A stretch of DNA of 64,000 bases, taken from assembly GCA_949318235.1 (NCBI GenBank), contig OX439127.1:36218656-36282655 (forward strand). The letters are read 5' to 3'. The position numbers and the translations under genes were made by a program. This stretch comes from Ecdyonurus torrentis (lineage: Eukaryota > Arthropoda > Insecta > Ephemeroptera > Heptageniidae). The stretch's first letter is position 1. Every line of letters begins with the position of its first letter. The notes below the pieces were generated by a model. That model made no database searches. It was not told the DNA's origin and saw only the letters and a program-made list of their open reading frames with translations. Below, piece after piece: positions 39,020-53,631 of the stretch.

Positions 39020-39902
39020 TAAAATGGTAACTTACGTCCTTTTTTTTTTACATTTATCGATTCAATATTTTAATCCATATCCACACTTTTCTTTATAAAT
39101 ATTTTTTAATTGTCACATTAAAAATAATGTTAAAATAATTTTTAAGGCTAGAATAGAATGAGTAGCATGGCCTATTCATTCAAAGAATCACAATTAGGGT
39201 GCAATATTTTTCATATATGCAATTTTTTAAGGGTGTTAAATAATGAAAAATTTATAATATTTTGAAAATCTTGCTGCAACGAAAAACATCTTAGCTCGTT
39301 CTATAAACTACACACAAATATTGAGCCAGCTTCGAAAATGTTCTTTTGTTAAAAACAGCTGTATATGACGTCGTTACCTGTTTACTACGTTTATACATAT
39401 GGTCAATCATTGTTATTTCTTCTTTTAGAACTTTGAACTTGATAAAAATGAAAGAAATTCACCGAAAAATGTTCCATACGAAATATGCGACTCACTTTCA
39501 TCGGCTCAAAAAAAAATATCAACCAATGAACGTGTCTTATTTTGTTGGTCAGCCAATCAATGTTATTGAGATTCACTTTACTTTACTGAACGAGCTCTTG
39601 TGATAAAATAATATTGGTTTGTATGAACAGGACTTCAGTAAATAAAATAGTTTATCACAATTTTGGAACATATTAACAAACTTGTTATTTAAGTTATATT
39701 TCAAAAGGACACGAATTTTGCATATTTACAACCTCAAAAGTAATTTTAAAGTTGGTTATTGCTTATCAAACTTTGAAGATACCGTATATCAATACTAACT
39801 GTATCTCAATTTTATAGATCTTTCAAAACTAATATAAAATGACTAATTCAATCACTTAATTAAAACGTAGAACTCAATCACAGAGGCTAAAATGTACAAG
39901 AA

Positions 39903-39906
<4 letters not shown>
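39016..39906. other. AT-rich DNA with an unassigned 85-residue open frame
   Basis: The frame at 39346-39603 on the plus strand is less biased than most in the window, but it has no recognisable domain, signal peptide or repeat family. I regard it as chance. The surrounding 39340-39600 DNA has slightly higher G+C. Confidence 0.4.

Positions 39907-39969
<63 letters not shown>
39907..39969. repeat. (TA)n microsatellite
   Basis: A pure TA array of about 31 units. Confidence 0.92.
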
Positions 39970-39974
<5 letters not shown>

Positions 39975-41484
39975 GGAAAGTTTCTATATACCTATGAATA
40001 AAGTTCTGTTCAAATTTATGTTTCAAATTAAGTTCACTAAGTCCTTGAGAAACAGAATATTTTCAATCCTAGAAAATTTTGTAATTTAATCCTGCAGATT
40101 AGGTGCATAGACTACCAATGAACTTGTAATTCCATACATTATACTCCTGTTTTAGGGATTTAGGAATACCGACGTTGCAAATAATTAAGAGCATTAAAAA
40201 AAACAGCATGTTATCACTTAAGCAAGAGTGAAATGTGTAATTTAATTCATATATAGTGCCATCTCTTTTTGATGCGCTTGTCACAAACTTCGTGACTTGA
40301 ATAACAAATATTAATAAAAATACAATTTTTTTTGTACTTGATTTCTATACACTCATGCTTTTGAATTTTAGAAATAAATTGAATTAAATAAAATGTTCCA
40401 CTCAACACGCTGTCACTAGGCATATGACATAACGATCATAATTGGGACAAATTTGGATTCAAATTATAACAAATCTTTAAAAAAAAAGAAAGAAAAAAAA
40501 TTGCATTAACAGCTTGACTCTGGAAATCTACCACAAACGTTTATAAAATAAATAATAAAAAAATTAATTATAGTAATAATTAAAAAAAAAACTGCTTAAT
40601 ATGAATTTGGGTATGCAACGTGTCAAAAAATATATATTTGTATATAAAATTTTCTTTGGAAACCCATACTTAGAAATTTTCAATATTTAATTTTTGTAAG
40701 CAGTAAAAATAGACTCCACAGCTTTTAATTAACTAAATTGATTAAATATGAAGTTAATTTTAAGGATTGGTTCTTTTCAGCATTAAGTTCACTCAGCGTG
40801 TATTTTCCAGTTGTTTATTTTAAAATTAATGCCGAGTTCTGAGAAATTATAAATTATGTGAAACAAAATTAGTTACATTTCTTAAATAAAATATTTATAT
40901 ACGTGCAAACTGCAAATCTTTTTTAATAATAAAAGATTTCTCTTATAGAAGGAAATTCATAAGTTTAACAATTACTTTTGTAATGATATATGAAAAACAA
41001 TAAAAAAAAAACTAAACATGAAAACGTTATCAAGTGATCCTTGACTATTTATTAAGGGTGAACAAATTATTTAAATTAACAAATTAAAATTTCTGAATCT
41101 TGTAACTCACTATTGTACGAGAGAAACTTCCTAATTTTTACTTTATTTGGAGTTATCCTGCAGTAAAATTGTGAAAAAGAAAGAAAATATTTATATATCT
41201 TTACTACTTTTAGTAAAACTACCACGGATCCTTAATTTAAATCTTACTATAAAGTAGCATGTTAAAATTTTGATATTCACTATAAACCTTACTGAAAACC
41301 ATAATAAAAATTATAAACATGAAGTATTTTATTGTATTTTTGTTTTACTATTTCTAAATTATTCTGTAGTCTGATATTACAACTAAAATAAACTCATATA
41401 AAAAAATCTCCGTAATATCTCATTTACTACAAATCATGTTCAGTATTATAAATTGAAATCAAAAAATAATAATATGAGAAAAAT
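39970..41484. other. AT-rich non-coding DNA, no gene seen
   Basis: No repeat family or coding sequence recognised. Confidence 0.55.
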
Positions 41485-41880
41485 GTGAAATATTATATAT
41501 TTTATACCAGAGCTAAGCTAATCGTAATATTAAAAGTACTGTTATGAGTTGTTGACCTGAATCAGTTAATGTAAATAGTATAATAAACCATAATTACGTA
41601 GCATTAAATTCTTATTGATATTAGAAAACAATATCATCAATGTTTCAATATCCAATTAAAACAGTATAATAATTGCATATTATTGTTAATGATATTAAAA
41701 TGTTATTACAATTATGTTTGTATTTCGAGTAGCATTCTAATTAATTCTACATTATAATAACATAGTATTGTATATATATATTCTATTGAAATCATGAGGA
41801 AAAATAACTTTTAGCTTGGTATTTTAACTTTGAAGTACATACTTAACAGTATTATATAAACTATTTCATTGCAATGCTAT
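41485..41880. repeat. Diverged direct repeat, block A
   Basis: This block matches 42995-43430 in the same order and orientation through many shared words: TACCAGA at the start, GAGTTGTTGACCTGAA, TTAGAAAACAATATCATCAA, TAATAACATAGTATTG, ATAAACTATTT at the end. Substitutions and indels are frequent, so the copies are old. A stem between AATATCATCAA (to 41640) and TTGTTAATGATATT (41683-41696) is present in both copies. Neither copy is coding. They may be two members of an unnamed interspersed repeat or an old local duplication. Confidence 0.75.
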
Positions 41881-42994
41881 TGCTAGTTAGTTTATTGCAA
41901 TATTCATCTATTGTTGTTTGTTTATTTTTTATTGGAGAAATAATAATTACGCATGGCATGTTGTTCAAAAGTTTTCAAGTGTCTTAATAAAATTTTATTT
42001 AGTTGATATAATACTAAAAGTATTTGAATTAAAAGTTAACTTCTGTTGGATAAGAGGGTATTATTTCAAATGCCTTTTGTTATTATTTTCATTGTATATA
42101 ATATATTATTTGGTTTAAAATTTATTGAAACGTATTAATTATAAAAAAATTTATATGATTATTTATACTCATTTTAAGGTTTTCAAAACTTGATACACGA
42201 CCGTTAAAAATATAATCTGTTTTACTTTAAACAATAAAAATTACAACCATATGGTGACTGAAAATTATACAGTACAAATTTTGGTACAGTTACCAAAATA
42301 TATTTTATAGTTCGTTAAAGATATCGGTAAAATATGTAATATTATTATTTCCAATTTATTTATTTCACCATAGAACAACGTTATATAAAAACAATTAAAT
42401 TTAATAAAAAAATAATTATGTAACAAAAAATAAAAAATTATGATTCCACATGCAATTATGTCAAAATAATACATAAGTTGGTGCAAAAAAAAAAAAAAAA
42501 AAAAAAATGGTAAAGCATTATAAAATATACCACTAGTACATATATGGGGATCTGTATACTGCCGTCAGTTTGGATACTGCAAGTAATGCATTGTCAATAT
42601 ACCAATGATAAATAAATTACAATAATATTTTACATTAATACACCATCTTCTGTTTCTTTGAAATAAGTATAATCACAGTCTTTCAAGTAAGCAGGTAATT
42701 GATTATAGTTATTCACAGTTTTCTAAAAATAAAACCATAAAACAAAGAAAGGACATGATAATCAAATTTAAAAATATTAAACATGTTTTTCTTACAATTT
42801 TTATTTATTTATTATTATTAATTTTTTTTTTTTGCGAATTTCCCAATGAACATTTATTGTTTACAATTAATTACTGTATTAATAAATAATAATAATTTAA
42901 TTTTCTCAAATTAATACTGATGTAATGGTAAATAATTTAATATTAATGCAATAATACTTGAAAATAATTTGCATACTATAATAATTAAACAAAA
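41881..42994. other. AT-rich spacer between the two repeat blocks
   Basis: Contains an A23 run at 42485-42507 and no recognisable gene. Short open frames (41918-42118, 42265-42486) are composition artefacts. Confidence 0.5.
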
Positions 42995-43430
42995 GGCAAA
43001 TATTACACAATAAATACCAGATTTGAATAACTAACATTATGCAATCATAATATTAAAATCTCTGCCAAGAGTTGTTGACCTGAAGCAGTTATTGAACATG
43101 TTTAAATAAATATTATTTCGTATAATTAAATTCTTATTCATATATTAGAAAACAATATCATCAATATTTTAATAACCAATTAAAAACAGTAATGATGGCA
43201 TAGTATTGTTGATGATATTAAAAATGTTTTTTATTACAACTGTGTTTTTATTTCGATTAGCTCTGTAATTAATTCCACACAATAATAATAACATAGTATT
43301 GCATATTATATAATAATCTTTAATTTCCTATTGAAATTGCGATGTAAAATAACTTTTATATAATGATTAACTTGTTTAAGTACACTATTTTATAATATAT
43401 AAACTATTTACTTGTAATTCTGTGAATTGG
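42995..43430. repeat. Diverged direct repeat, block B
   Basis: Second copy of block A at 41485-41880, same strand, start-to-start distance about 1.5 kb. It is slightly longer because of insertions. The stem AATATCATCAAT / ATTGTTGATGATATT (about 43154-43219) is kept here with slightly different bases. Confidence 0.75.
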
Positions 43431-46400
43431 GTTAAGCACTGTATACTCTCTGTATAAGTTGATATTGTAATTATATTATAATGAAAAATAAATTAACTTT
43501 GAATATTGAATTTTAATCTAATATTCTATTTTGTTTTTCATTAATTAGTAATTATTAAATATATTAATTATTCAGTACTTTACTAATTTAATTTAAAGCT
43601 ATACAAATATATGCTATTGTTTTTATATAATATAATACTTTTTTTTTTTTTTTTTACAATACCTTTATTTCTATATTTATAACTACTGACATTTATAATT
43701 ATTTTATAAATAAAAAAAAAATGTTATTATGGTGAAAAAAAAGTGAACTTTAAGTTAATGCCATAAGGAAATAACAATTTTCAGTTGTTGTTTCTTTTTT
43801 AAATCATTTTACGTATAAATCTTTTAAAATGTATTTTGTGTTTGAATTTTGAATATAATAATAAATTTTCAAGAATAATTTACATACAAAAAAGTCAGTG
43901 TATCAAAAATTAAATTATAGAATAATTTTGGTTAAAATAATAGTAATTATTATCATATTATTATAAATAATTTCAATGTTCATTTATCTGATAATTATAT
44001 TTAAATATCTTCATCCCTTATTATTTGTAAGTATAAATTAAATGTCTAATTTAATACACGCTTATTAGCATTTACATGTTTACTAACTTTAGTAGAAAGA
44101 TTTCCCTCTTCGTTTATCCCATATTCTCTGTTATATACTTTAATATAAGAACAAAGCAAGTTAATATTAATTATATAGTTGCGGTCTTTTAGGTTTTGTT
44201 AGTAGGTTAAAGTAAAATTCAAGAATATGATTCTATGTTTAAAAGTATAGGAAGTGTACAGTATAACATAATAATAGCAGTACTGTAATAACTATAAATA
44301 TAAGTAGTTAGAAATAATACAAACATAAAAATGTTTATATTAATCACATTTACTTAGAAATGATAACAACGGTTTTTGTTTTTGTCTGATTTGACTGGTA
44401 TCCATTTAAATATTATATTTCACAATAATAAAAATAATTTTAGAAACACTTAATTATTGGTTAATAATATCTATAGACTTGAAGTTAGCCGGCACTTTTT
44501 TTTTTTTTTTTTTTTTTTTACGACAGACATGAAATTTTTTTATTTTAAAATATTTATTTACAAATTTTGCAAGCATTAAGTTTCAAGTAAAGTGAAGTGA
44601 AGTCAAATAGAGAACAATACACACTAGAACTCCGATATTGAAAACTCGTTGGATTTTAAATAATTTTTGTAAAAAATGCACCTCCAATTTTTATACATTT
44701 ATACATAGTTTCAATATAAATTTTAATATCATTAAAACTTAAAAATAATAATAATACGATTGAAAAAACATTGAAAAATATCAAGTGTTATTTTCAAAAA
44801 TTTCTTAACAATTAAACTTTTATTTTAGGATTAAAATATAGTAAATGATGAAAAGTTTTCAATTGAAATAGTTTAGTGGCTCCACCTACTAGAGATCCTC
44901 TTAAAAATGTTAAAATTGGCCAAATTTACGAAAAACGACTGTACGTATAATGAGTTCTATCTTGTTATTGGTAACTCTTGTACAGACACTGTTAAAAATC
45001 TTACTTTGCTGCCTTATGGCATTAAAATATTTTATATTCTTATGGTGTTTTTATTTAACGGATTGCTCGTACATAAGGTAAACCTTTACATCACTGAGTA
45101 ACTTACACGTGCTGAACTTATTATTTTGAAGTAACAGATAGATTTTAATTAAGGATTAAGGGCATAAAAATATGTCAACATATATATTTACACGCAAAAA
45201 TTTGATATCTTCATACTTTTAAGACTGGTGGTTAGAAAAACAAGAACTTTATCACAAAATAAAAAGTATTTTCCGATTAATTAAGTCAGTTATAAACATC
45301 TCCTCTTACTAACAAAATGCTCTACTTTGTTTTACAAACAATAAACAAAAGTTATTTGTTATTCTCTTTCAATAAAAAAAAATATTAAACAGTAAACATT
45401 TAAACAAGAAAACAACACAAACCACAACTTTTTAAATTGTTTTCAAGTTAATTAATTAATTAATTAATTAATTAATTAATTAATTAATTAAAGCTAAATT
45501 TTAAAACAAAGGATTTGTAATACCTAAACAACATCAAATTACATTATTAAACAATCATATTGATTTATTTGATAACATATAGCATGAAATTTCCTTTGTT
45601 ATGACTAGAGCTGAGAATATTAGTTGTTGAAATAATAATTATTAAGTTATTAGTCTCATCAATAATTATATATTATATAATACTCAACTGCGCTTTCCTC
45701 TATTATGTTTCATGAATAATAAACCAAGGATTCAACGCAGGTTTTGCTAAAGAATGAGGTAATTCCTCACGATAATGAGTGTTTTTTTAAAATCATAGAC
45801 AGCTGAATAAATCCAAGTTTCTGATATAATCATATAACGATGAGTTTTTAAAAATTAATGAAAAAGCTACTGTGTATGATATTCTGATAAGCCTAATGTA
45901 AGGTAACTTTTTCATTGGGATTCAGTACCATATAGTTGCATAAAAAGTACATTCTGAAACATCAACTTTTACATCATACAGTGATTGAATAAACCATAAG
46001 GATACTACTATAGTAATAATACTGTATCTTTCTTGTAGATTATAAATTTTAAAAGAATTGTGATTGATTTTAATATATTATGATCACCATAAGATCAATT
46101 AAAATTAACGTTACAGAACAAGATAATATAATATATTGATGAATTATTTTTATAAATTTATCAAAATATTTATTTTGTATGTAGAATAAAATTTAAAATG
46201 AAAGTAAAATACAAAACGCAATAATATACTGTCACATATTGAAAATACATTTTTTTTTTATAATTCTTGAAACTTCAAATAAATAAATATAACAAAGTAA
46301 ATTTCAAACTCAAATATCTATATTGTAATGTGTGTAAGTACATTTTCTATGTGATATTATGAAATATGTTTCCTCGTATTCCTCTTATTTCTATGTTAAA

Positions 46401-46504
46401 TTCAACAAAACTTTGTTTGACAGTATTTATTTTCACTATTATTTGTTAAGTCATGTTGTAATGATAAAAAAATGATATATTGATACGACAGAATAAGTAA
46501 ATAA

Positions 46505-46507
<3 letters not shown>
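43431..46507. other. AT-rich gene desert with (TTAA)n array and poly(T)
   Basis: T24 at 44496-44519. A pure (AATT)n array at 45448-45491, about 11 units. The 64-residue frame at 44907-45101 shows no domain. No gene recognised. Confidence 0.6.

Positions 46508-46597
<90 letters not shown>
46508..46597. repeat. (TA)n microsatellite
   Basis: A pure TA array of about 45 units. Confidence 0.93.
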
Positions 46598-46599
<2 letters not shown>

Positions 46600-46669
46600 C
46601 TTAGAAACCGATATTTGTACGAGTATTGGTAGTTTTGAAACAAGCTGAGTATGAACATGGTAAAAAGTA

Positions 46670-46718
46670 AAGATGGGTTGTGGGTCAGTAGAAGCTTTGG
46701 CTACGCAACCCCCGAGGT

Positions 46719-46761
<43 letters not shown>

Positions 46762-46960
46762 CTCTTCAACACGGCATAAAAGACGCAAGCAAACCTCCCT
46801 CGAGTCTTAGGCAGCCTGCAGCATCACAAGCAACAACGAATGTAAGAGCAAAACGAGCTTATACAGCAAAGCTTCTTCTTCTTGTTGTAGCTCTCTATAT
46901 AACACAACCACAGAGTAGAGAAGAGAAGAATGAGCCATACAGACAACCACGTATTATCAC
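46670..46960. promoter_or_regulatory. GC-richer island around a (TC)n array; possible regulatory sequence
   Basis: CGCAACCCCCGAGGTCAG precedes a pure (TC)n array (46722-46759). It is followed by about 200 bases with more G+C than the background, including CGGCATAAAAGACGC near 46772 (TATA-like) and CCTCGAGTC near 46799. The 128-residue minus-strand frame is made of translated microsatellites and is not a gene. A promoter or untranslated exon is inference from base composition alone. Confidence 0.3.
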
Positions 46961-47789
46961 ATTCATATTTCATTAACCATAAAAGTGACTATTTTTTTTT
47001 CCACGCCTTTACTGACAAATAACTTTAAATAAACATCTTCTTTAAATATTTACTCAAGTTATTGAAACTACTAATATATTTAATGAAACTTTATAGCAAA
47101 CATTTTTTGTTACCAACATTTTGTCAACGACACCAACATTGAAAGAGGAAGAAAATTAATAAATATGAGTAATTTTGTACTTCAGATTCTTGATATGGAA
47201 CAATGACATTTAAAAAAAATGATACACGTTATCTAAAAAAATAAAAAAAAATAAAAACTAAAAAAAATCTTGAGAAATAATCTATTAAGAGGGAGGGAAG
47301 TATTTGTGATTAGCTCATTATATTATTGCTCATCAATAGAGCTTGATTTTTTGTACGGGATTAGTTTGTACCAAATAAAAAATCAAATATTTAAATAAAA
47401 GATAGAAAAAATAATGGGTGGCTACATGCATACAAAAATTTGTTCTACACAGCTTTGAAGTTTTAGTCTCACAATATAAATCCAATTATAATTTGCTCCC
47501 TCTCCTTACGTTAATTGTGAGCTCCACACTGAACTTCATATCATGGATAGCTGACACAAACTAAGCTTAAAATTATAATAAATTTGATGGCAAAAGACAA
47601 TCCAAATCTAGAGACTTGTAACCCATCCTTTTAATCGCTTTCAATAAAATTTACATCAACATTTCACTCACAAAATAAAATTAAGATTATTAAAATAAAT
47701 TTCATATTGAGCTGCGCTGCAACTACACTTTATTGTACCCGAAGGAAATGAAAAACTTACACAACAATGGGAGTAAATGTATTCATTTC
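46961..47789. other. AT-rich non-coding DNA, no gene seen
   Basis: No repeat family or coding sequence recognised. Confidence 0.5.
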
Positions 47790-47890
47790 AATGCATTCTT
47801 TGCCACCCACCGCAACCGCTCTATAGAGTATGTGCGCATGACGTCATAATAAATGCACTTCAATGCCATAATTGAGCAATGAATAACATT
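47790..47890. promoter_or_regulatory. Cluster of transcription-factor-like sites with a perfect CRE/ATF palindrome
   Basis: ATGACGTCAT at 47838-47847 is the full symmetric CREB/ATF element. Just upstream lie CCACCGCAACC (47805-47817 area, RUNX-like ACCGCA), the palindrome CTCTATAGAG (about 47819-47828) and TGTGCGCATG (47831-47840, resembling an NRF1 half site). ATAATAAATG follows. Such clustering in otherwise AT-rich DNA suggests an enhancer or promoter. No adjacent gene is visible. Confidence 0.35.
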
Positions 47891-48132
47891 GCTTAGCATA
47901 GGACAAACGTGGGTTTTTACTATTTTCTTTGGAAAATAAGTAAATTTTTATGTCATTATTATTTTTTTCGCATTCTTCAAAACCTAATTCAATTAATTTG
48001 TTAATAGCATCAATTCTCTCAAAAAAATTGCTAAGTATTTTTAAACTGCCAAAATGTGTAATTTTTCCATGTTATTTAGTACTCACTTATGGCGTTGACT
48101 TTAACATGACTTTATCTTGATCTGTGTAAGCT

Positions 48133-48152
48133 ATATGGCAATATTGCCATAT
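48133..48152. other. 20-bp perfect palindrome
   Basis: ATATGGCAATATTGCCATAT equals its own reverse complement. Unlike a TA tract it contains G/C bases and so is not a microsatellite by-product. It could be a dimeric protein site. Confidence 0.85.
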
Positions 48153-50945
<2,793 letters not shown>

Positions 50946-51205
50946 TTAATATTTTTATTTATTTATATACGCCTTATATAAAGCCTGTAGTACTAAGGTT
51001 TTAGTTTTGCCATCTGTAAATTATTTATAGTTTCTAAGGTTTGATTTAAAGCTTTTCCCTTTGCAAAAAGAATAAAAGAATAAGAATAAGATAAGAATAG
51101 TAATCTTTTTTTTTTTTTTTTTTTCCTTTTTTTATCTTTTACTGTTGATTTTAACGCAAAATGAAATAAACAATAACTTACAAATGTATAATAAAATTAG
51201 GGATA

Positions 51206-51560
51206 TAATCTTTTTCTTTTATAGTTGCAAATAAAAGAAGAAAAACATCAAATAATATTTTTGATATCTTCTAATATACACTCATATAATATTGAGAGAG
51301 CGAGAGAGAATATTATTTGGCCTATTGCCCAAAATGATAGCGAAAAGAACAACGATCATAATAATTTTTGTGGCTCACGAGACCATCATAAAGATCGTCT
51401 GAGCAGCAAGCGATATTGCGTGCGACTCGGGGGGAAAGGAACGAGATGCTTGACTGGCAGTCACAATTCGGAAGAGCCGCAAGCCACAAAAGACGTTACT
51501 AGAAAAGAGGAAATCTGTGTTTGCTGGGTTTACCAAAAGCCAGAGTAACAGTAGTTTAGA
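51206..51560 (+). other. GC-richer island behind a 3' splice-site-like tract; possible non-coding exon
   Basis: The tract CTTTTTCTTTTATAG (ending at about 51224) is a good 3' splice-site match. The next 330 bases include a block (51370-51480) clearly richer in G+C, with GCGTGCGACTCGGGG. A 107-residue open frame starts at 51225 and ends at 51548, rich in charged residues with several cysteines and histidines, but I recognise no domain. No strong 5' splice donor is visible at its end. It could be a terminal or untranslated exon, a long non-coding RNA exon or an enhancer. Coding status is unproven. Confidence 0.3.
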
Positions 51561-52065
51561 TTTCTTTCTATACTCTCAAAATGCTCTCGAGCGAATGACG
51601 TTTTTGAATTTTGCCAAAAACTTTTTGCATCTTTATGTTTTTCAAAAGAAGTATAAAGTTTTGCATATATAAGTAAACTTCTTTTACACTTTCTTTAAGT
51701 TTGAAAACTTTTTTTCTCTCTCTTTCTGCGTTAATATACCAACCTTTTGTATTTGTCTCCTCTATATTTTTACTATTTTAAAAACTGCTTTCCTGGTACA
51801 ATATTTTGTTTACAGGATCCAGAAGTGACGGAAAACTGAGAGATAGTGTCATGAAAAGAAAAGTTTATATAGATTAAAGTAAAAGCTGAAAAATATTTTA
51901 AAGATTTTTATACTTATACAATGGTTTCTTTCTGTTACAATAAAATTGTACAAGCTGGTAAAATTTATCCACAAAAAGGAAGAGTTTCCATAATTTTTTT
52001 TTGTATAATTCAAACAATAATATGAAAACACTATGAAACAAAATATATATATAAAAACGCGTTTT

Positions 52066-52097
<32 letters not shown>

Positions 52098-52141
52098 AGA
52101 AGAAAGAATTATTTTAAATTGGCTTATCAAAAACATGCAAG

Positions 52142-52144
<3 letters not shown>
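51561..52144. other. AT-rich DNA with poly(A)-(GAA)n
   Basis: A24-type run at about 52070-52093, followed by GAAGAAGAAGAA. No gene recognised. Confidence 0.55.

Positions 52145-52226
<82 letters not shown>
52145..52226. repeat. (CA)n microsatellite
   Basis: A pure CA array of about 41 units. Confidence 0.93.
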
Positions 52227-52231
<5 letters not shown>

Positions 52232-52568
52232 TATTTTTTTATTATTATTATTTTTTGCACTTTATAACTTTGTTTAAATTGTCGAAAGAATACAGCTTAT
52301 CTTCCAAACAAGGCTCAAAATCAAAATAGTTTATTTTTAGGGCTATTTTTTTCGGTGAGTTTTTAGCAATTTTAAACTTTGATTTACAAATGTGTGTTTT
52401 GAATTATCAGTTAAATTTATTGATATGAAATTAACTTCATTTAAAACAGATACATGAAGTTGGAAAGATTATAATCATATCAATCAGTCGAGTCATATTG
52501 ATATTTATGGGCAATTTAGAAGTCATGGTTTTATAATTATAATAAAGCATACAGTTAGACCACTCAAT

Positions 52569-52754
52569 GAATGAAGCTTGTGTTACGCCCACGTTTACCG
52601 GAAGCAGTGTATTTTATGGTCAAAAATTAATATTTTGCGGAATAGAACCACTTCAAAATTAATTAATATGCAATATTTCGTTCTGTAATAATAATAATAA
52701 TTAACTTAATTGTTGCTACTTCCGGCCAAATTGGGCGTAACCTAAGCTGCATTC
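52569..52754. mobile_element. 186-bp MITE with ~40-bp terminal inverted repeats
   Basis: The left end (52569-52608: GAATGAAGCTT, TGTTACGCCCA, then CCGGAAG) returns in reverse complement at 52713-52754 (CTTCCGG, TTGGGCGTAAC, AAGCTGCATTC) with few mismatches. The interior is AT-rich with an (AAT)n stretch and no open frame. Size and structure fit a miniature inverted-repeat transposable element. The target duplication is not obvious and the superfamily is undetermined. Confidence 0.75.
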
Positions 52755-52815
52755 TGATATAAGTTCAGCGGTACTATTTTCGTTAAAAAAAAGTGTGTTT
52801 CTATGTTCATGTGTT

Positions 52816-52859
52816 CATAAGATCACTTATAGTGATCCATAAGATCACTTATAGTGATC
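52816..52859. repeat. Tandem pair of dyad-symmetric 22-mers
   Basis: Two exact 22-bp units (52816-52837 and 52838-52859). Each holds GATCACTTATAGTGATC, a palindrome with 7-bp arms and a 3-base centre. It looks like a double binding site or the product of a recent slippage duplication. It lies about 60 bp beyond the MITE. Confidence 0.85.
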
Positions 52860-53476
52860 TAATATGCCATCAACCAATTATCAACTATAAATTTATTAAA
52901 CATCGATTTTTTATCGATATGGCTATGAAAAAAGTGTACAAAATCTACCCACTATCTATATTGTGATGTTGGTCATAAATATATTTTAAATTTAAAACTA
53001 ATTTACTTGACCATTAAGTCATACGATACCTTACTCAACTTTTAATTTAAAGCCATAAACCACGTGAAACCACATTATGATTTTTAATGATTAAACACGA
53101 ACTGCAAGGATCTCCAAAACTGATGAAAATTTTTACCGCAGTGTATGCATGGCCCCACAAGAAAGCATAAAATTACTCTAGAGTATGCTATTTGCTGACT
53201 ATTCCCGTTTATGACGCCAGAAACAGTAAAAAATTAGTACAAAAATGTTGTGCGGGTTGCATACTTCGAAATTTTCTGATCACAGCTATGGCACTACAGT
53301 TGGTTTTTGAGACAAACTAATGTTGATTATATAAGTCCCATCAAGTGTTTTGTGTTATAAATGCTTATGTTTTCTTCTGGCCTATTATTTTAAGTTAAAA
53401 TTTATCGTAATTACAGGCAACAGTATAATAATTTTTCTTTAAAAGGTCTTTTAAACTTTTAAAATATTTTTTTACT

Positions 53477-53480
<4 letters not shown>
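52860..53480. other. Non-coding DNA with slightly higher G+C, no gene seen
   Basis: Includes ATCGATTTTTTATCGAT (inverted repeat near 52903-52919). No coding sequence recognised. Confidence 0.5.
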
Positions 53481-53567
<87 letters not shown>

Positions 53568-53572
53568 GGATC

Positions 53573-53627
<55 letters not shown>
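53481..53627. repeat. (TA)n array interrupted once by CGGGATCG
   Basis: Two pure TA arrays, 53481-53565 and 53574-53627, are separated only by the 8 bases CGGGATCG. Confidence 0.92.

Positions 53628-53631
<4 letters not shown>

Noticed and set aside
39346..39603. An 85-residue plus-strand frame without obvious low complexity
   Set aside because: No recognisable motif, no signal peptide, no support from splice sites or repeats, and such lengths occur by chance in 64 kb.
45448..45491. (AATT)n array as a piggyBac (TTAA) insertion footprint
   Set aside because: It is a plain tetranucleotide microsatellite with no element termini beside it.
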